Below, one piece after another: positions 16,209-17,815 of a stretch of 17,815 bases of DNA. Under the pieces are notes generated by a model. That model was not told the DNA's origin, made no database searches, and saw nothing but the letters and a program-made list of their open reading frames with translations. The DNA is from Bacillota bacterium (GTDB lineage Bacteria; Bacillota; Clostridia; Clostridiales; Clostridiaceae): NCBI GenBank assembly GCA_023435985.1, contig JAEZKY010000023.1:1-17815 (forward strand), read 5' to 3'. The first letter of the stretch is position 1; each line of letters starts with the position of its first letter. The position numbers were made by a program, and so were the translations under genes.

Positions 16209-17576
16209 ATGGCATTAAAAACAATCACGTTTAATTATACAGGAGATGTTCAAACTATAACTTTGCCAGACAATGTACTGCAAATGTATATAGAAGCTTA
16301 TGGAGCAAGAGGTATGAGTTTTGGACCAGGATACGGATATGGGGGCAAAGCTTATGGAACATATAAATTTAAAAATATTGATTCTAGGACACTATATATA
16401 TATGTTGGGGCTACTGGATGGAATAGTGGAAATAGCTATGGCGGTGGCGCCTCTGATATAAGAATAAATGGAACTGATTATTTAAATAGAATTATAGTTG
16501 CTGGAGGTGGAGGAAGTAGTTCAGGATGGGAATCGGGAGGCCATGGTGGTGGATTAAATGGTAATAATGGTTATGGGGTAGCATGTGGAGGCGGAGGTAC
16601 ACAAACTTCTGGAGGTTTTGCAGGACCTAGTTATGGATATGGTGTAGGTTATGCTGGAGGATTCGGAATTGGTGCCTATGGAAATTGGAGCTATGGAGGC
16701 GGTGGCTGGTATGGCGGTGGATCTGGTGGTGGCAAATATTGTGACGATGGAGGTGGGGGCGGTGGATCTTCTTACATTAAGCTCTTGGAATCTGATGCTG
16801 GAACTGTTACTGGAATACAAAATGGCAATGGCTCAATAACAATAACATATGAAATTGATGGAAATATTTATTTTTTAGAGAATAATAATAAATATTATTT
16901 CCCAGATAAAGAGAATTTCGATACAGAAACTGAAAAATTCATACCAGTAACTATTTCTGATATAGTTACTATAAAAAATAATACTACTATTTACGACAGA
17001 GCTAATTATAACATGCTTTCTATAAAGAGGTCGTTTATAGCAGATAATGGTAAGACATACAAGCCATCAGATATACTTGATTTTACACAATGCAAATTAT
17101 GTATATTTACTTCAGATAATCTATACAAAACAAATATTACTTACATTCCATCATCTATAGCATTATCCAAATCAATTATAAAAGTAAAAAATAAATACAC
17201 GCCATTAAGCGAAAATGCATTAAATGCATATATGGAAGTAACATCTAATGATAATACAGAGATAAGTTATAGCATAAACTATGATTTAAAAGATGATGTA
17301 TTAAATAAGAGCTGTTATCTTATAGATTCAGAAATATTGAAAGAAGACTACTATTTAAGCTTTAAATTTACTAATCCATCTAATTTACTTAAAGCAGTAA
17401 CTTTATATGGAAATGATTCTGTTATGTATAATAAAATAAATGATGACAATTTAGGAATAAATAATGACTTTATAAATACATTTGTAACTTTTGATAAAGC
17501 ATATAACAAAGTGTTAATAAATAAAATTACTAAGTCTGACTTTAAGTACTATAGTTGTGGCTTAGATACGTTTTAA
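16209..17576 (+). CDS. Glycine-rich-domain receptor-binding-like protein 3, 455 aa
   Basis: A G-rich site (GGGGGTGG, 16197-16204) precedes the ATG by about 4 nt. It is the shortest of the three complete copies. Residues 1-218 are the glycine-rich domain: TFNYTGDVQTITLP, EAYGARG, LYIYVGATG, GGGASDIR, NRIIVAGGGG, GGGGTQTSGG, GGGGWYGGG (Trp at residue 167), DDGGGGGGSSYI and closing NGNGSITITYE. This is the copy closest to the classical family pattern. Residues 219-455 start NIYFLENNNKYYFP, include SSIALSKSIIKVKNKYTP and NLLKAVTLYGND, and end VTFDKAYNKVLINKITK...GLDTF. It is separated from its neighbours by 12-13 nt on each side, as in a tandem array. It is probably a host-binding fibre tip; a receptor cannot be named. 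Confidence 0.88.
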   Translation: MALKTITFNYTGDVQTITLPDNVLQMYIEAYGARGMSFGPGYGYGGKAYGTYKFKNIDSRTLYIYVGATGWNSGNSYGGGASDIRINGTDYLNRIIVAGGGGSSSGWESGGHGGGLNGNNGYGVACGGGGTQTSGGFAGPSYGYGVGYAGGFGIGAYGNWSYGGGGWYGGGSGGGKYCDDGGGGGGSSYIKLLESDAGTVTGIQNGNGSITITYEIDGNIYFLENNNKYYFPDKENFDTETEKFIPVTISDIVTIKNNTTIYDRANYNMLSIKRSFIADNGKTYKPSDILDFTQCKLCIFTSDNLYKTNITYIPSSIALSKSIIKVKNKYTPLSENALNAYMEVTSNDNTEISYSINYDLKDDVLNKSCYLIDSEILKEDYYLSFKFTNPSNLLKAVTLYGNDSVMYNKINDDNLGINNDFINTFVTFDKAYNKVLINKITKSDFKYYSCGLDTF

Positions 17577-17577
17577 T

Positions 17578-17582
17578 GGAGG
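17578..17582 (+). promoter_or_regulatory. Ribosome binding site of the fourth glycine-rich gene
   Basis: GGAGG lies 6 nt before the ATG at 17589 and directly follows the preceding stop. It supports a real gene start at the window edge. Confidence 0.7.
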
Positions 17583-17588
17583 ATATAC

Positions 17589-17815
17589 ATGAGCATTGTA
17601 CAAACTTTCAATTTTAATTACACTGGAACAGTTCAAGTATGGACGGTTCCACGAAATGGTTATTATAAATTAGAGGCGTGGGGGGCTCAAGGATGGACTG
17701 TGTTAGATGGAGTTGGTGGATGTGGAGGATACGCTGCTGGCAACATAAGATTAACAAAAGGGCAAGTATTATATATATTTATTGGAGGTTCTGGTTACAA
17801 TGGCGGCTATAATGG
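17589..17815 (+). CDS. Glycine-rich-domain receptor-binding-like protein 4 (3'-truncated by window)
   Basis: The ATG has GGAGG 6 nt upstream and the frame is open to the window end (75 complete codons). The product begins MSIVQTFNFNYTGTVQVW, then TVPRNGYYKLEAWGAQG, GGCGGYAAG, LTKGQVLYIFIGGSGYNGG. These are the canonical opening motifs of the glycine-rich domain, in the same order as in the three upstream copies. Only the first quarter or less is visible if it matches their length, so the polyglycine run and C-terminal domain cannot be checked. It shows that the tandem array continues past the window. Confidence 0.85.
   Translation, partial: MSIVQTFNFNYTGTVQVWTVPRNGYYKLEAWGAQGWTVLDGVGGCGGYAAGNIRLTKGQVLYIFIGGSGYNGGYN

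Noticed and set aside
8684..17815. Diversity-generating retroelement acting on the fibre genes
   Set aside because: No reverse transcriptase, template repeat or C-type lectin variable region is visible. The paralogues differ along their whole length rather than at adenine-directed sites.

Overview
The window is a low-GC (about 30% by eye) stretch whose genes all lie on the + strand, close together or overlapping. Its codon use (AGA for Arg, A/T third positions, some TTG and GTG starts) and strong AGGAGG-type ribosome sites suggest a Clostridium-like Firmicute. The content is phage or prophage: it reads as the distal part of a late structural operon, with baseplate or tail-tip proteins followed by receptor-binding fibre genes. 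Signs of phage origin are the tail-fibre motif around GNDPRLSDARTPLPHNH, the KLDGI...HP...HIPAGG...W repeats, and the YLDxxGLxYYSxKL N-terminus of two coiled-coil proteins. No capsid, lysis, replication or integration gene is visible.

Region 1 (1-7241) holds five beta-rich structural genes: a left-truncated protein with a C-terminal Ig-like domain, a 1255-residue protein, a 473-residue protein with a fibronectin-III-like segment, and two smaller proteins. I recognise none by name. Their position just before the fibres and their Ig-like modules suggest baseplate or tail-tip parts.

Region 2 (7358-10300) is a three-gene cassette: a coiled-coil adaptor-like protein, a small protein of about 220 residues, and a glycine-rich-domain (GRD) protein. 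Region 3 (10376-13378) is one 1000-residue tail fibre with three copies of a repeat, a lectin-like insertion and a C-terminal domain resembling DUF5057/ThuA-like proteins. Region 4 (13382-17815) repeats the cassette: a second coiled-coil protein, a second small protein, and then at least three tandem GRD proteins, the last cut by the window edge.

The main point of interest is this duplicated, expanding cassette. The window contains four GRD genes, related to the glycine-rich domain of ALK/LTK receptors, and two small-protein genes. The three complete GRD proteins and both small proteins share a C-terminal tail ending in a DTLDxF-like peptide, so two protein families may carry the same docking or assembly signal. 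My interpretation, from sequence alone, is that this is an exchangeable repertoire of receptor-binding tips carried on coiled-coil stalks.
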